NCBI GenBank assembly: GCA_029213265.1
Contig: JARGNG010000018.1
Location: 33,516-97,515 of the forward strand
Direction: 5' to 3'
Length of the DNA: 64,000 nucleotides
DNA from: Verrucomicrobiales bacterium
GTDB lineage: Bacteria > Verrucomicrobiota > Verrucomicrobiia > Verrucomicrobiales > DEV007
A program made the position numbers and the translations under genes. A model generated the notes under the pieces. The model saw only the letters and a list, made by a program, of their open reading frames with translations. It had not been told where the DNA came from and did no database searches. How positions within the stretch are numbered: the first letter of the stretch is position 1; each line of letters opens with the position of its first letter. Positions 17,377 to 25,821 of the stretch are shown one piece after another.

Positions 17377-17904
17377 TTATTCTACGTCGTCCGTTTCGGA
17401 CCCGGTGGGAGGAGGGGAAGAAGACGCCGGCATCCCACCGGACGAATACTCATCGAGCAGGCGAATCGATTCACTCAAAAAGCTCACCGCATGCTTCATA
17501 TCACTATCGAGCAGGAATCGGAGTTTCTCCACTTTGCGCGCCTCGACTTCCACGGTGGAGTCAAAATTCCTCGCCCACCCAGCGACTGCTCGCATCGTTT
17601 CCTCAAGGACACGAATCTCGCGTCGCTTCTTGTTAATCTGCATCTGGGCTCCGGTTTTGGCTGTCTTGAGACTGGAAAGGCGGGCGGAAAACATCTCTGC
17701 CTCGAGCATTTCCAGTTCCCGGTTTCGCCGCTTCATGTCCTGCGTGAGCTTCAGCTTCTGCTCCGTCTGGAGCCAGATCCGGGTTCGCTTTACCTCTTCG
17801 CTGACTTCGTCGAGAATGGAATTCACCCGCTCCAAATAAACGACGAGATTGGACCGGAAACGATCCAATGCCTCGATGCTGGCGACGTTTGCTTTGTCAG
17901 CCAC
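17377..17904 (-). CDS. Coiled-coil protein of the WXG/FtsK operon
   Basis: A 175-residue, almost entirely helical, charged protein (residues 5-150) with a Ser/Pro/Gly-rich tail ending TDDVE. No signal peptide or membrane helix. Residues 85-110 are Lys/Arg-rich (KTAKTGAQMQINKKRREIRVLE). I do not recognise a family. It begins with GTG one base after the stop of the upstream WXG100-like gene, and six bases before the second WXG-like gene, so its synthesis is surely coupled to theirs. It might be a chaperone, a larger secreted helical-bundle partner (in the style of LXG or EspG-type proteins), or a cytosolic scaffold; sequence alone does not decide. Confidence 0.75.
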   Translation of the reverse strand: MADKANVASIEALDRFRSNLVVYLERVNSILDEVSEEVKRTRIWLQTEQKLKLTQDMKRRNRELEMLEAEMFSARLSSLKTAKTGAQMQINKKRREIRVLEETMRAVAGWARNFDSTVEVEARKVEKLRFLLDSDMKHAVSFLSESIRLLDEYSSGGMPASSSPPPTGSETDDVE

Positions 17905-17905
17905 C

Positions 17906-18178
17906 TTATCGCTGGTTCAGGTATTCCTGGATTCGCTGCGCTTTTCGTAATAGGAAAGGAGCCTGATGGCTCGAACTCTCCATGAAACGACGCAACACTT
18001 TCATCGTCTCCTGAAACTCACCCGCGAACTTCGCGTGCTCGTGATCCTGCCAGGTATCGCTCAGGCCTGCAAACCGGGCCTGGAGAGAGGACATGGAGTT
18101 CTGAAGGTCGCCGTTGAATCGTTTTAATTCCTCGGCAAACTGCTTCAACTCATCCGGATCTACTATCGCTTTCGACAT
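17906..18178 (-). CDS. WXG100-like (ESAT-6 family) protein
   Basis: A 90-residue protein with two predicted helices joined by the turn LSDTWQDHEHAKFAGEF (about residues 43-59). This matches the WXG100 plan: helix 1 with hydrophobic heptads (DELKQFAEELKRFNGDLQNS), a W-x-(G/D) turn followed by a conserved Phe, then helix 2. WXG100 proteins are small helical-hairpin substrates or structural partners of type VII secretion ATPases. I chose the ATG at 18178 (MSKAIVDPDEL), because the 17 residues in front of it in the longer frame look non-coding. It is the first gene of the minus-strand operon that ends with the EccC-like ATPase. W-x-D instead of W-x-G is a departure from the classical motif. Confidence 0.75.
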   Translation of the reverse strand: MSKAIVDPDELKQFAEELKRFNGDLQNSMSSLQARFAGLSDTWQDHEHAKFAGEFQETMKVLRRFMESSSHQAPFLLRKAQRIQEYLNQR

Positions 18179-18321
18179 GGCGACACGGTAAAGGTTTCCC
18201 GACGCTTCTGGCAATCGGAATCGAGCCAAATGCGCGGAAATGCAGGGGCGAATCGATCCGCCTTTCGATTTGCGGATCGGATACTATCAGCTATGTAGGA
18301 ACGAACCTTTCCCACCTACCC

Positions 18322-19929
18322 ATGCTGACGATACGCAAACTCAAAAAATCCTACGGAGGACAGACCCTTTTCGAGGACGCCGACCTGCAGGTCAACTACG
18401 GCGAGCGCGTTGCTCTGGTCGGACCGAACGGAGCCGGAAAGTCGACGATTTTCCGCATCATTCTCGGGGACGAAGAAGCAGATAAAGGCACGGTGGAGCG
18501 GGACGAATGGACTTTGACCGGCTTCCTTCCTCAGGAAAGCGAAGATGTCGGAGACTACACCGTGATTGAGATCGCGACCGGTCGCGCCGGAATGATCCAG
18601 GAGCTCGAAGCCACCTTGAAGAAGCTCGAGGAAGCAGGGGACGTCTCGTGCCCCGCCTACCTCGAGGCAGATGGAAAATTCACCGCTCTCAACGATCCGA
18701 AGGTGGAGGCGAAAGCGAAAGAAATGCTCCGCGGTCTTGGCTACAAAGAAACCGACTTTGACCGTCCCGCGAAAGAAATGAGCGGAGGTTGGATCATGCG
18801 GGCCCACCTCGCCCGGCTTCTCGTGATCGAGCCGGACCTGCTGATGCTGGACGAGCCCACCAACCACCTCGACCTGATGTCCCTGCTCTGGTTTCAGGAC
18901 TACCTGAAGAACTACTCCGGAGCGATTCTCATGATTTCGCACGATCGCGAGTTTATGGATGAACTGGTCGAATCAGTCCACGACATCGAAGAACGAAAGC
19001 TCGTTCACTACACCGGCAACTACTCCGACTTCGAAGTCCAAAGGCAAAAAAACTACGAAAACCGGAACAACGCCTACAAGAACCAGCAGAAGCAGATCAA
19101 GGAACTCCAGGCCTTCGCGAACAAGTTCCGCTCCGTTTCCTCCAAGGCAAGCCAGGCACAATCCAAGCTCAAGGAGATTGAGCGAATGGAGAAAATCGAA
19201 AAGCCGCAGGCTCCGAAAAAGCCGTTCCGTTTCCAGATCCCCGATCCTCCCCGCGGTGGACAAAAGGCGATCACCCTGGAAGGAGTCGATTTTGCCTACG
19301 GAGACAACGTGGTTTACGAAGGACTCGATATCACCATCGAACGGGGGGAACGCACCGTGCTGGTCGGCCCCAACGGATCCGGAAAATCAACTCTTCTGAA
19401 GTTGCTCGCCGACGAACTGCAGCCTCGGGCAGGGAAACGAATCCCCGGCCACAATGCCAAGATCGGCTACTTTTCCCAGCATCGCGCGGCGACCCTGAAC
19501 CCGAACAACTCCGTCGTCAGCGAGGTCCTCGAAGCCGCCCCCACGATGCGGGAAGATGAAGCCCGGGGCATTCTCGGGTCCTTCATGTTCCGCAAAGAGG
19601 AAGTCTACAAAATGACGAAAGTTCTCAGTGGAGGAGAAAAATCCCGGCTCAACCTCGTGAAGTTTCTCGTCGACCCGCCGAACATCCTCCTCATGGATGA
19701 GCCGACGACCCACCTCGATATTCTCACGGTGGAGTCACTCATCCTCGCGCTCGAAAGCTACGCCGGAACCCTCGTCTTCATTTCTCACGACGTGCACTTC
19801 ATCAAGCAGCTCGCCACCGACGTCATTCACGTGAACAACGGAGAAGCGAAACGCTTTCACGGCGACTGGGACTACTTCATCGAGAAGTCGGGCGCAGGTG
19901 ATGAGCGGGCCGCCTTGACTTCGGAGTAG
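18322..19929 (+). CDS. ABC-F family ATPase
   Basis: A 535-residue protein with two ABC ATPase domains and no membrane helices. Domain 1: Walker A GPNGAGKST (about residue 34), signature MSGGWIMRAHLARLL and Walker B LLMLDEPTNHLD. Linker: the long charged coiled coil (about 240-310) characteristic of ABC-F. Domain 2: GPNGSGKSTLLKLL, LSGGEKSRLNLVKFL and ILLMDEPTTHLD. ABC-F proteins act on the ribosome (EttA, Uup, YbiT) or give antibiotic protection. The first signature (MSGGW in place of LSGG) is common in the YbiT-like group. There is no resistance gene nearby, so a housekeeping translation factor is more likely. Divergent from the WXG operon over 143 bp. Confidence 0.9.
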   Translation: MLTIRKLKKSYGGQTLFEDADLQVNYGERVALVGPNGAGKSTIFRIILGDEEADKGTVERDEWTLTGFLPQESEDVGDYTVIEIATGRAGMIQELEATLKKLEEAGDVSCPAYLEADGKFTALNDPKVEAKAKEMLRGLGYKETDFDRPAKEMSGGWIMRAHLARLLVIEPDLLMLDEPTNHLDLMSLLWFQDYLKNYSGAILMISHDREFMDELVESVHDIEERKLVHYTGNYSDFEVQRQKNYENRNNAYKNQQKQIKELQAFANKFRSVSSKASQAQSKLKEIERMEKIEKPQAPKKPFRFQIPDPPRGGQKAITLEGVDFAYGDNVVYEGLDITIERGERTVLVGPNGSGKSTLLKLLADELQPRAGKRIPGHNAKIGYFSQHRAATLNPNNSVVSEVLEAAPTMREDEARGILGSFMFRKEEVYKMTKVLSGGEKSRLNLVKFLVDPPNILLMDEPTTHLDILTVESLILALESYAGTLVFISHDVHFIKQLATDVIHVNNGEAKRFHGDWDYFIEKSGAGDERAALTSE

Positions 19930-20001
19930 GAGAATTTCTTGGCCTGATGAAGGAAGGGTTTGGATTCGACTTTCGTCTGGCGGCGACTGTTAACTCTCCC
20001 T

Positions 20002-21321
20002 ATGCGACTCCGACTGCTTCCCTTGATTCTGGTTTCTTTTTCGACACTTCTCCATGCGGAGGACGCGGCGCCTTCCGCATCGGATCAGCGTCCGGATCTT
20101 GCCTCGCTGCCTGACCAAACGGAAGCGCTTCAGAAGCAGATCAACGAGACCGGTTCGCTCCTGCTTCCGGCAGGCACTCATCGAATTACCAAACCGCTCG
20201 TTTTCCCCCTCTCTCAAAAGCGGAGCACCGCCGTGCGCCCCGGGGCCGGAGCGGTCACGCTCATTATGGACGGACCCGGACCTGCCATCCGGATCATCGG
20301 ATCCCACAAGGGCACGGCCAGCCCCAAATCCTTTGAAGCCGCGACCTGGAACGAAAACATGCCCATCATCGAAGGCATCGATATCGTGGGGAACCACCCG
20401 CAGGCAAACGGGATCGAACTGTTCCAAACCGTCGGCGCCATCGTGAACAAAGTCAGTGTTCGCTGGTGCCACCACGGAATCCACCTCGTCGAACGCAATC
20501 GCAACGTCGTCATTTCAGACGTCCACCTCTACGAAAATTCCGGCATCGGTCTCTACCTCGACGATCTGAGCCTCCACCAGATCAACGTGAGTAATTCTCA
20601 CATCAGCTACAACCGGACCGGAGGAATCGTCGTCCGCGACGGCAACGTCCGGAACCTGCAAATCACCGGATGCGACATCGAGGGCAACATGCCGGCAGAC
20701 GATACCCACACCAACGCGGCCAATATCATGATCGATGTCTCCGCCTCGCCGGGGGACCGATCAAAATCCGTCGCCGAAGTCGCAATCACCGGTTGCACAA
20801 TCCAGCACAGCTCCAACTACAGCGGCAGCCAGTACGACTCCATCGCCCCGGGCGGTGCCAATATCCGAATTCTCGGAAAGGAAATCTGGCCGGTCGATTC
20901 CGTGACGATCACGGGAAATGTGATCAGTGATACCAATGTTCACCTCGATATGAGCTACGCGACCGATGTCACCGTCACCGGAAATACCTTCTTCGCTCCC
21001 AATCCCGATTTTGTTCACGTGCGCGACAGCAAGAGAATCCTGCTAAACGGCAACACTTTCAACCCGCGCCAGTTCGAGCGGCCGGGGCGGCTCGTTTTCG
21101 AACGATGTCAGGACAGCATTCTTTCCAATTGCACCTTCCGCGCCCTCCAGGCTGAAGACGGTGTCATTGTCATTCGCGACAGTATCCGGATCAATTTGAA
21201 CTCCAACATCCTCACCGAATCAAAAAGCGGCGTGCGAACCGAGCGCTCGGAACAGATACAGGTGGAGAACTGGATCGTTTCGGGACTACCCGATGGGAAA
21301 AAGCTCCTTGAATCGCGGTAG
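20002..21321 (+). CDS. Exported right-handed beta-helix protein
   Basis: A 439-residue protein with a signal peptide (residues 1-20, ending LLHAED). From about residue 100 onward it shows recurring strand turns of 20-25 residues with N-x-(F/I)-(S/T)-N and ITGN-x-(I/F) steps (VTITGNVISDTN, VTVTGNTFFAPN, RILLNGNTFNPR), diagnostic of a right-handed parallel beta-helix (pectate lyase / NosD-type). The front region (LPDQTEALQKQINETGSLLLPAGTHRI) is the usual cap of such proteins. Many are polysaccharide lyases or epimerases, but no catalytic set can be assigned. The ATG at 20002 gives a standard signal peptide; an upstream in-frame start at 19960 would bury it. Confidence 0.8.
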   Translation: MRLRLLPLILVSFSTLLHAEDAAPSASDQRPDLASLPDQTEALQKQINETGSLLLPAGTHRITKPLVFPLSQKRSTAVRPGAGAVTLIMDGPGPAIRIIGSHKGTASPKSFEAATWNENMPIIEGIDIVGNHPQANGIELFQTVGAIVNKVSVRWCHHGIHLVERNRNVVISDVHLYENSGIGLYLDDLSLHQINVSNSHISYNRTGGIVVRDGNVRNLQITGCDIEGNMPADDTHTNAANIMIDVSASPGDRSKSVAEVAITGCTIQHSSNYSGSQYDSIAPGGANIRILGKEIWPVDSVTITGNVISDTNVHLDMSYATDVTVTGNTFFAPNPDFVHVRDSKRILLNGNTFNPRQFERPGRLVFERCQDSILSNCTFRALQAEDGVIVIRDSIRINLNSNILTESKSGVRTERSEQIQVENWIVSGLPDGKKLLESR

Positions 21322-21433
21322 CTTCGAATGCATCCAAATCTGCTTTTGCCGGGCGAATTGAAGGGTTGAGTCGGGTTTTGACAAAAGCGAGGCGCTTGCG
21401 AATAGCCCCACCTGTTGACGAAGCGAGCCTGGA

Positions 21434-21985
21434 CTAGTTCAACCCGGCCGGCGGATCGTCCTCACTGCTGGCAGGGGGAGTAAAGCGCAGATCCTGATTC
21501 CACTTTGCCTTCGCCGAGGTATCGACAATTAATTTGCAAAGGGAGTGCAGGATCTGGTCGTTCAGGACCATTTCGATCCCCTGCCCTTTCTCCGGATGCA
21601 TGCAAAGCATCGGCTGTCCCTGCGGATTCGGCTTAATCCCGACACTGAAAAGGAGAGCCGGCTCTTCACCCAGGGGTAGATAACTACTCTCCTGGTACTG
21701 CGTTTCAAAATCTGACGTTGCGATCTTTTCTTTGTGCTCGATTTCCTTTTTTGCCGATTCGACGAGGGCATCTTTCATGACCGGCTGGCGCTCGGACTTA
21801 GTGATGTCGACCTCCTTTTTCGAATCCGACTCGGCAATGATCTTCGCCAAGGTGTTCCAGAGAATCTCCATGTAACGCCGTGTCATCCAGAAACGAAACT
21901 CCTGACGTGCCTTCGTATTGAGACGGAAAAGGATCCGGTCCTCCGTCGGAACGTAGGACAATTGCATCTGGTGCATCTGACTCAT
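21434..21985 (-). CDS. Conserved cytosolic protein of unknown function
   Basis: A 183-residue protein opening MSQMHQMQLSYVPTEDRILF, then RLNTKARQEFRFWMTRRYMEILW. I recognise this start from uncharacterised proteins shared by several phyla, but the family has no function that I know. There is no signal peptide or membrane helix. The C-terminal half is a compact alpha/beta region (ALLFSVGIKPNPQGQPMLCM) and ends in an acidic Pro-rich tail. It lies 31 bp after the 3-hydroxyisobutyrate-dehydrogenase-like gene on the same strand (which starts at 22901), so the two could be co-transcribed, without any obvious link in role. Confidence 0.75.
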   Translation of the reverse strand: MSQMHQMQLSYVPTEDRILFRLNTKARQEFRFWMTRRYMEILWNTLAKIIAESDSKKEVDITKSERQPVMKDALVESAKKEIEHKEKIATSDFETQYQESSYLPLGEEPALLFSVGIKPNPQGQPMLCMHPEKGQGIEMVLNDQILHSLCKLIVDTSAKAKWNQDLRFTPPASSEDDPPAGLN

Positions 21986-22016
21986 TCCAACAAAGCTCGT
22001 TGTTTCGCGTCGTGAG

Positions 22017-22901
22017 TCAAGCGTCCTCGTAGAGTTTGAAAAGGCCGGAGTGATCGAGGTCCCCGTGTCCCAATTCGTCCACGAATCGCTCCCAGAGCGC
22101 CAGCGAGTTTGCTAAGGTGGAAGACTCCAGACCCACCCGGTCGGCGAGCTGGCTCATGAGCCGGACATCCTTGAGTTGCAGTTCGCTCCGCCCTCCCGGT
22201 GCAAAATCCCGGTTCACCATGCGTTCTCCGTGAAGTTCGAGAATGCGACTCTCCGCAAATCCTCCCCGGAGGGCGTCCCGTACCAGTCCTGAATCCACAC
22301 CGGCTTTTTCCGCCATCCGCAAGGCCTGGGCGACAGCATCGATGGTCTGGGCAACGATCAACTGGTTGGCCAGCTTTGTGACCTGTCCCGCTCCCGGCCC
22401 GCCCATGAGAGTGATCTTCTCCCCCACGACATCGAGGACCGGCTTCACTCGCGCAAAAGCCACCTCCCCACCACCGCACATGATCGTCAGATTCCCGGCT
22501 TCCGCCCCGACCTGCCCTCCGGAAACGGGGGCATCGATCCAGTGCCCCGCTTTTTTCCGGAGAAGTTCGGAAAATCCGAGGGTCTCTTCGTATCCGGTCG
22601 TTCCAAAATCGACCACCGTCACTCCCTGCGAAAGCGAGTCCGCGATCATTTCCACCATCCCGGCCACCACGTGGGAATGTGTCAGGTTGATGCAGAGAAT
22701 TCCATCCCCGACCCATTCGGCAAGAGCCTGCGGGTCCGTCGCAACGAGCATGCCCCGCTCGGCGGCCTTTCGGGCGGGACCTTCGCTGCGGTTCCAAACG
22801 GTAAGGTCGGCGCCGGCGTCCTGCAGGTGACATGACATCGGCCAGCCCATGTTGCCGAGTCCGATAAATCCAATCTTGTATCCGGAGAGGGTTTCGCTCA
22901 T
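22017..22901 (-). CDS. 3-hydroxyacid dehydrogenase (HIBADH/threonate dehydrogenase family)
   Basis: A 294-residue beta-hydroxyacid dehydrogenase. The NAD(P) site is GFIGLGNMGWPM (about residues 12-23). The substrate loop is DAPVSGGQVGAEAGNLTIMCGG (about 125-146), and the catalytic Lys lies in QVTKLANQLIV near residue 177. All are family-typical. Substrates in the family include 3-hydroxyisobutyrate, tartronate semialdehyde and L-threonate. The divergent partner 35 bp away (22937) resembles D-erythronate dehydrogenase, and in four-carbon acid sugar catabolism these two families occur together (LtnD and DenD); the kinase and aldolase of that route are not in the window, so this assignment is inference. 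Confidence 0.88.
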   Translation of the reverse strand: MSETLSGYKIGFIGLGNMGWPMSCHLQDAGADLTVWNRSEGPARKAAERGMLVATDPQALAEWVGDGILCINLTHSHVVAGMVEMIADSLSQGVTVVDFGTTGYEETLGFSELLRKKAGHWIDAPVSGGQVGAEAGNLTIMCGGGEVAFARVKPVLDVVGEKITLMGGPGAGQVTKLANQLIVAQTIDAVAQALRMAEKAGVDSGLVRDALRGGFAESRILELHGERMVNRDFAPGGRSELQLKDVRLMSQLADRVGLESSTLANSLALWERFVDELGHGDLDHSGLFKLYEDA

Positions 22902-22936
22902 GTTCGCACTTTTACGGATTCTGTGAACAATCGCGA

Positions 22937-23944
22937 ATGAAAGTTGTAATTACCGGAGGCGGAGGATTTCTCGGAAACCAGCTCTGCCGAAAACTACAGG
23001 AACGCGGAACTCTCACGGGCCCGTCAGGTGGGCAGGAGGAGATCGATGAAATCGTTCTCTTCGATGCCTACTTTTCGCCGGAAGCCAGACAGGGTTCCGC
23101 CTCTGACCCAACCCTGTTGAGTCCCGCATTGCTGGAAGCCGACATGGGGGATCGCGAGGCCGTCTTCAGTGCGATCGACCGAGACGACATTGCGGTCTTT
23201 CACCTCGCCTCGATGGTGAGCGGAGAATGTGAACAGCGCTTTGACGACGCGATGCGAGCCAATCTCGACGGGGGGCGCTATCTGCTTGAAGCACTCCGCA
23301 GCCGAGAAGGAACTCCCCGGCTCGTCTTTGCCAGCAGCGTTGCCTCCTTTGGCGGCGAAGTCATGCCCGACTGTGTTTCTGATTCGACCAAGCGCACGCC
23401 ACAGACGACCTACGGAATGACCAAGGTGATCGGAGAATTGATGATCAACGATTACTCCCGAAAAGGCTTTCTCGACGGTCGATCCGCCCGACTCCCGACC
23501 ATCATCATTCGCCCGGGAAAACCAAATGCCGCAGCGTCAAGCTGGGCCAGCGGGATGTTCCGGGAACCGCTTAATGGAGAACCCTGCTATCTTCCGGTTC
23601 ACCGCGACCAGTTACATCCCGTCCTCGGATATCGTGATGTGATCGATTCCTTCATCGCCCTGCACGAAGCCGATCCAGATCTGCTCGGAGATGACCGCGC
23701 CTTCGGCCTCCCCAGCCATCGGATCTCGGTTGCGGAAGCGATGACCATTCTCGAACAGGTTGCCGGGGAAGCCGAGATCGATTTGGGAATGGTAGTGGAT
23801 GAACCCGACCCGGTCATTCAGGGCATTGTCGACTCCTGGCCTACCGCAACCGACGGAAGTCGCGCCCTGCGACTCGGAGTTCCCGAGCCGAAACCTGTCG
23901 CCGATATCATCCGCGACTACATCTCTGACTTTCTCACTTCCTGA
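22937..23944 (+). CDS. NAD-dependent epimerase/dehydratase family (DenD-like)
   Basis: A 335-residue extended SDR. The dinucleotide site is VVITGGGGFLGNQL (residues 3-16), the active-site Ser is in VFASSVASFGG and the catalytic Y-x3-K is YGMTKVIGE. Length, the HLASMVSGECEQRFDDAMRAN segment and the IIIRPGKPNAAASSWASG stretch match D-erythronate dehydrogenase-type enzymes more than UDP-sugar epimerases. The product would be a 2-keto or 3-keto four-carbon acid sugar. It is followed six bases later by a small membrane protein gene. Substrate assignment is by family resemblance only. Confidence 0.83.
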   Translation: MKVVITGGGGFLGNQLCRKLQERGTLTGPSGGQEEIDEIVLFDAYFSPEARQGSASDPTLLSPALLEADMGDREAVFSAIDRDDIAVFHLASMVSGECEQRFDDAMRANLDGGRYLLEALRSREGTPRLVFASSVASFGGEVMPDCVSDSTKRTPQTTYGMTKVIGELMINDYSRKGFLDGRSARLPTIIIRPGKPNAAASSWASGMFREPLNGEPCYLPVHRDQLHPVLGYRDVIDSFIALHEADPDLLGDDRAFGLPSHRISVAEAMTILEQVAGEAEIDLGMVVDEPDPVIQGIVDSWPTATDGSRALRLGVPEPKPVADIIRDYISDFLTS

Positions 23945-23950
23945 CATTGC

Positions 23951-24358
23951 ATGAAACTGTTTCTCCAACTGCCCCTTCTCGCAATCATTCTCGTGGTCTT
24001 CAACGTGATCATCATCAATGACCCCATGGCCCTTCGTGGAGATGCGGATCCCCTCTTTGCTCTTCCGCTTCCCTCCGGAGTATCGTGGCTCCCCGATGTG
24101 AGCGACCTACTGATTATTTGCGGTGTCGCTCTGCTCTATCTCGAGCTTTTCAAAGCCACCCGAACCAGCGTTGGCGCGATCGTCGAACACATTCTTTCGC
24201 TACTGGTCTTTCTCATTTTCCTGATCGAGTTCATCGTCTTCCCTCCCGCTGCGAATTCCACCTGTGTCATCCTCATGCTGATTTGCCTGCTTGATGTGAT
24301 CGGTGGATTTACCATTTCGATCTCCACCGCGCGGCGGGATATGAGCTTTGGCGGTTAA
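23951..24358 (+). CDS. Small four-helix membrane protein
   Basis: A 135-residue protein of largely hydrophobic make-up with four predicted membrane helices: residues 4-23 (FLQLPLLAIILVVFNVIII), 48-68 (VSDLLIICGVALLYLELF), 78-97 (IVEHILSLLVFLIFLIEFIV) and 103-122 (STCVILMLICLLDVIGGF). No named family recognised; similar small proteins are annotated as hypothetical in diverse bacteria. It starts six bases after the DenD-like gene and ends 11 bases before the exported propeller protein gene, so it is probably co-transcribed with both. Confidence 0.75.
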   Translation: MKLFLQLPLLAIILVVFNVIIINDPMALRGDADPLFALPLPSGVSWLPDVSDLLIICGVALLYLELFKATRTSVGAIVEHILSLLVFLIFLIEFIVFPPAANSTCVILMLICLLDVIGGFTISISTARRDMSFGG

Positions 24359-24369
24359 CAAGTTCCCCG

Positions 24370-25806
24370 ATGAATTTTCTGCGTCTATTTCTGTATTTCC
24401 TTGCGCTGTTCGGTGGATCGATTCACGCAGAGGAAGTCATTGAACTGGGCACGAGGAGAGAACTGTTTGTCGATTCCCTTCTCATTGAAAAGCTCAAGGG
24501 AGTGGAGCACAAGCTTCACTCGCCGACGAAACGGTCTGCTCCTCCGAGACCGTTCGGGCACTATGCAACGGTGCTCTTCGATCAGGGAATTTATCGCCTC
24601 TACTATCGGGGCGATTTGAAGCCCGGAATGCACTGGAAAAACGACGGTTGGGGCCCCTACCATGAAAACGAAGTGACTCTCTATGCCGAGTCCAGGGACG
24701 GTCTTACCTGGTCTGAGCCAAACCTGGGACTCTATGACTTCGCGGAGATACCAAAAGGAAATGTCGTGCTCGCCGACCAGTTTCTCGTGACTCACAACTT
24801 CACTCCCTTTGTCGACGGAAACCCCGATGCGCCCGAAAATCAGAGTTACAAAGCCTTGGGCGGGGGGCGCTACCCGGACGAAAACTGGGGCGGATGGCCT
24901 TACAAAAGCATGAGGAAATCCCTGCGGGAAAAACACGGCCCAGGCGGTCTCTACCCATTTGTCTCCGGGGACGGTATCCATTGGAAAAAGCTCGGCAACG
25001 AGCCCGTTCTCACGGAAGCACAGGGGAATTTCGATTCGCAGAACGTCGCCTTCTGGTCGGAAGCCGAGCAACAGTATGTCTGCTACTTTCGCATCATGCG
25101 AAACGGGCTGCGCTCGATCCGCCGGGCAACGAGCCGGGACTTTCTCCACTGGTCCGAACCGGTCGACATGGAGGCGAACCTGCCCGGCGAACATCTTTAC
25201 ACGAGCAGCACGCAACCATACTTCCGGGCGCCTCACATTTACATTGCCACGCCGACTCGATTTCAGAGCAATCGGGGGTCCATCACCGATGTGGTTTTCA
25301 TGAGCACCCGCCCCGGCTCGGATCACTACGACCGTCCCGCAAAGGAAGCGTTTCTGCGTCCCGGACTGGGGCCCGGCGGATGGGGAAACCGCTCCAACTA
25401 CGTCACTCAGAATATCGTTCCTGACGGTCCGAATCGAATGCTCCTCTATCTCTACGGTGGTGGAATCTACTCTCTCCGAACCGATGGGTTTCTCTCCCTC
25501 AACGCCGGGTATGAGGAAGGCGAGTTTCTCTCCAAGCCGGTCACATTCACGGGTGATCGGCTGGAATTGAACTACTCCACCAGTGCCGCCGGCATGATCC
25601 GAATCGAATTGCAGGAGCTCGACGGAACTCCGGTCGAGGGTTTCCGATTGGAGGACGGTGCAAAAATCTGGGGTGATGAAATCAGCCGCTTCGCAAAATG
25701 GAATGGGTCCAACGATTTGAGCGGTGTCGCCGGCAAAACCGTCCGTCTCCGCTTCGTCATGAACGAAGCGGACCTCTTTTCCATTCGATTCCCCCGGGGT
25801 GAGTAA
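24370..25806 (+). CDS. Exported GH32/GH43-like five-bladed propeller protein
   Basis: A 478-residue protein with a signal peptide (residues 1-20, ending SIHAEE). After ELGTRRELFVDSLLIEKLKG, a signature seen in many uncharacterised planctomycete and verrucomicrobial proteins, it shows repeated propeller strands such as HYATVLFDQGIYRLYYRG, SRDGLTWSEPNLGLYDF, SGDGIHWKKLGNEPV and SRDFLHWSEPVDM, typical of glycosidase-like five-bladed beta-propellers. The last 100 residues form a small beta-sandwich (ELNYSTSAAGMIRIELQELDGTPVEGF). Catalytic acids cannot be assigned with certainty. A role in degrading or binding extracellular glycans is inferred. It converges with a Gfo/Idh gene after 15 bp. Confidence 0.78.
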   Translation: MNFLRLFLYFLALFGGSIHAEEVIELGTRRELFVDSLLIEKLKGVEHKLHSPTKRSAPPRPFGHYATVLFDQGIYRLYYRGDLKPGMHWKNDGWGPYHENEVTLYAESRDGLTWSEPNLGLYDFAEIPKGNVVLADQFLVTHNFTPFVDGNPDAPENQSYKALGGGRYPDENWGGWPYKSMRKSLREKHGPGGLYPFVSGDGIHWKKLGNEPVLTEAQGNFDSQNVAFWSEAEQQYVCYFRIMRNGLRSIRRATSRDFLHWSEPVDMEANLPGEHLYTSSTQPYFRAPHIYIATPTRFQSNRGSITDVVFMSTRPGSDHYDRPAKEAFLRPGLGPGGWGNRSNYVTQNIVPDGPNRMLLYLYGGGIYSLRTDGFLSLNAGYEEGEFLSKPVTFTGDRLELNYSTSAAGMIRIELQELDGTPVEGFRLEDGAKIWGDEISRFAKWNGSNDLSGVAGKTVRLRFVMNEADLFSIRFPRGE

Positions 25807-25821
25807 GGGGCTCCTTGCCGT

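Noticed and set aside
13296..17985. Several long plus-strand frames (for example 13296-14429, 14718-15596, 16551-17636, 17047-17985)
   Set aside because: All are shadows of the FtsK/WXG operon, where the minus-strand frames carry Walker and W-x-D motifs.
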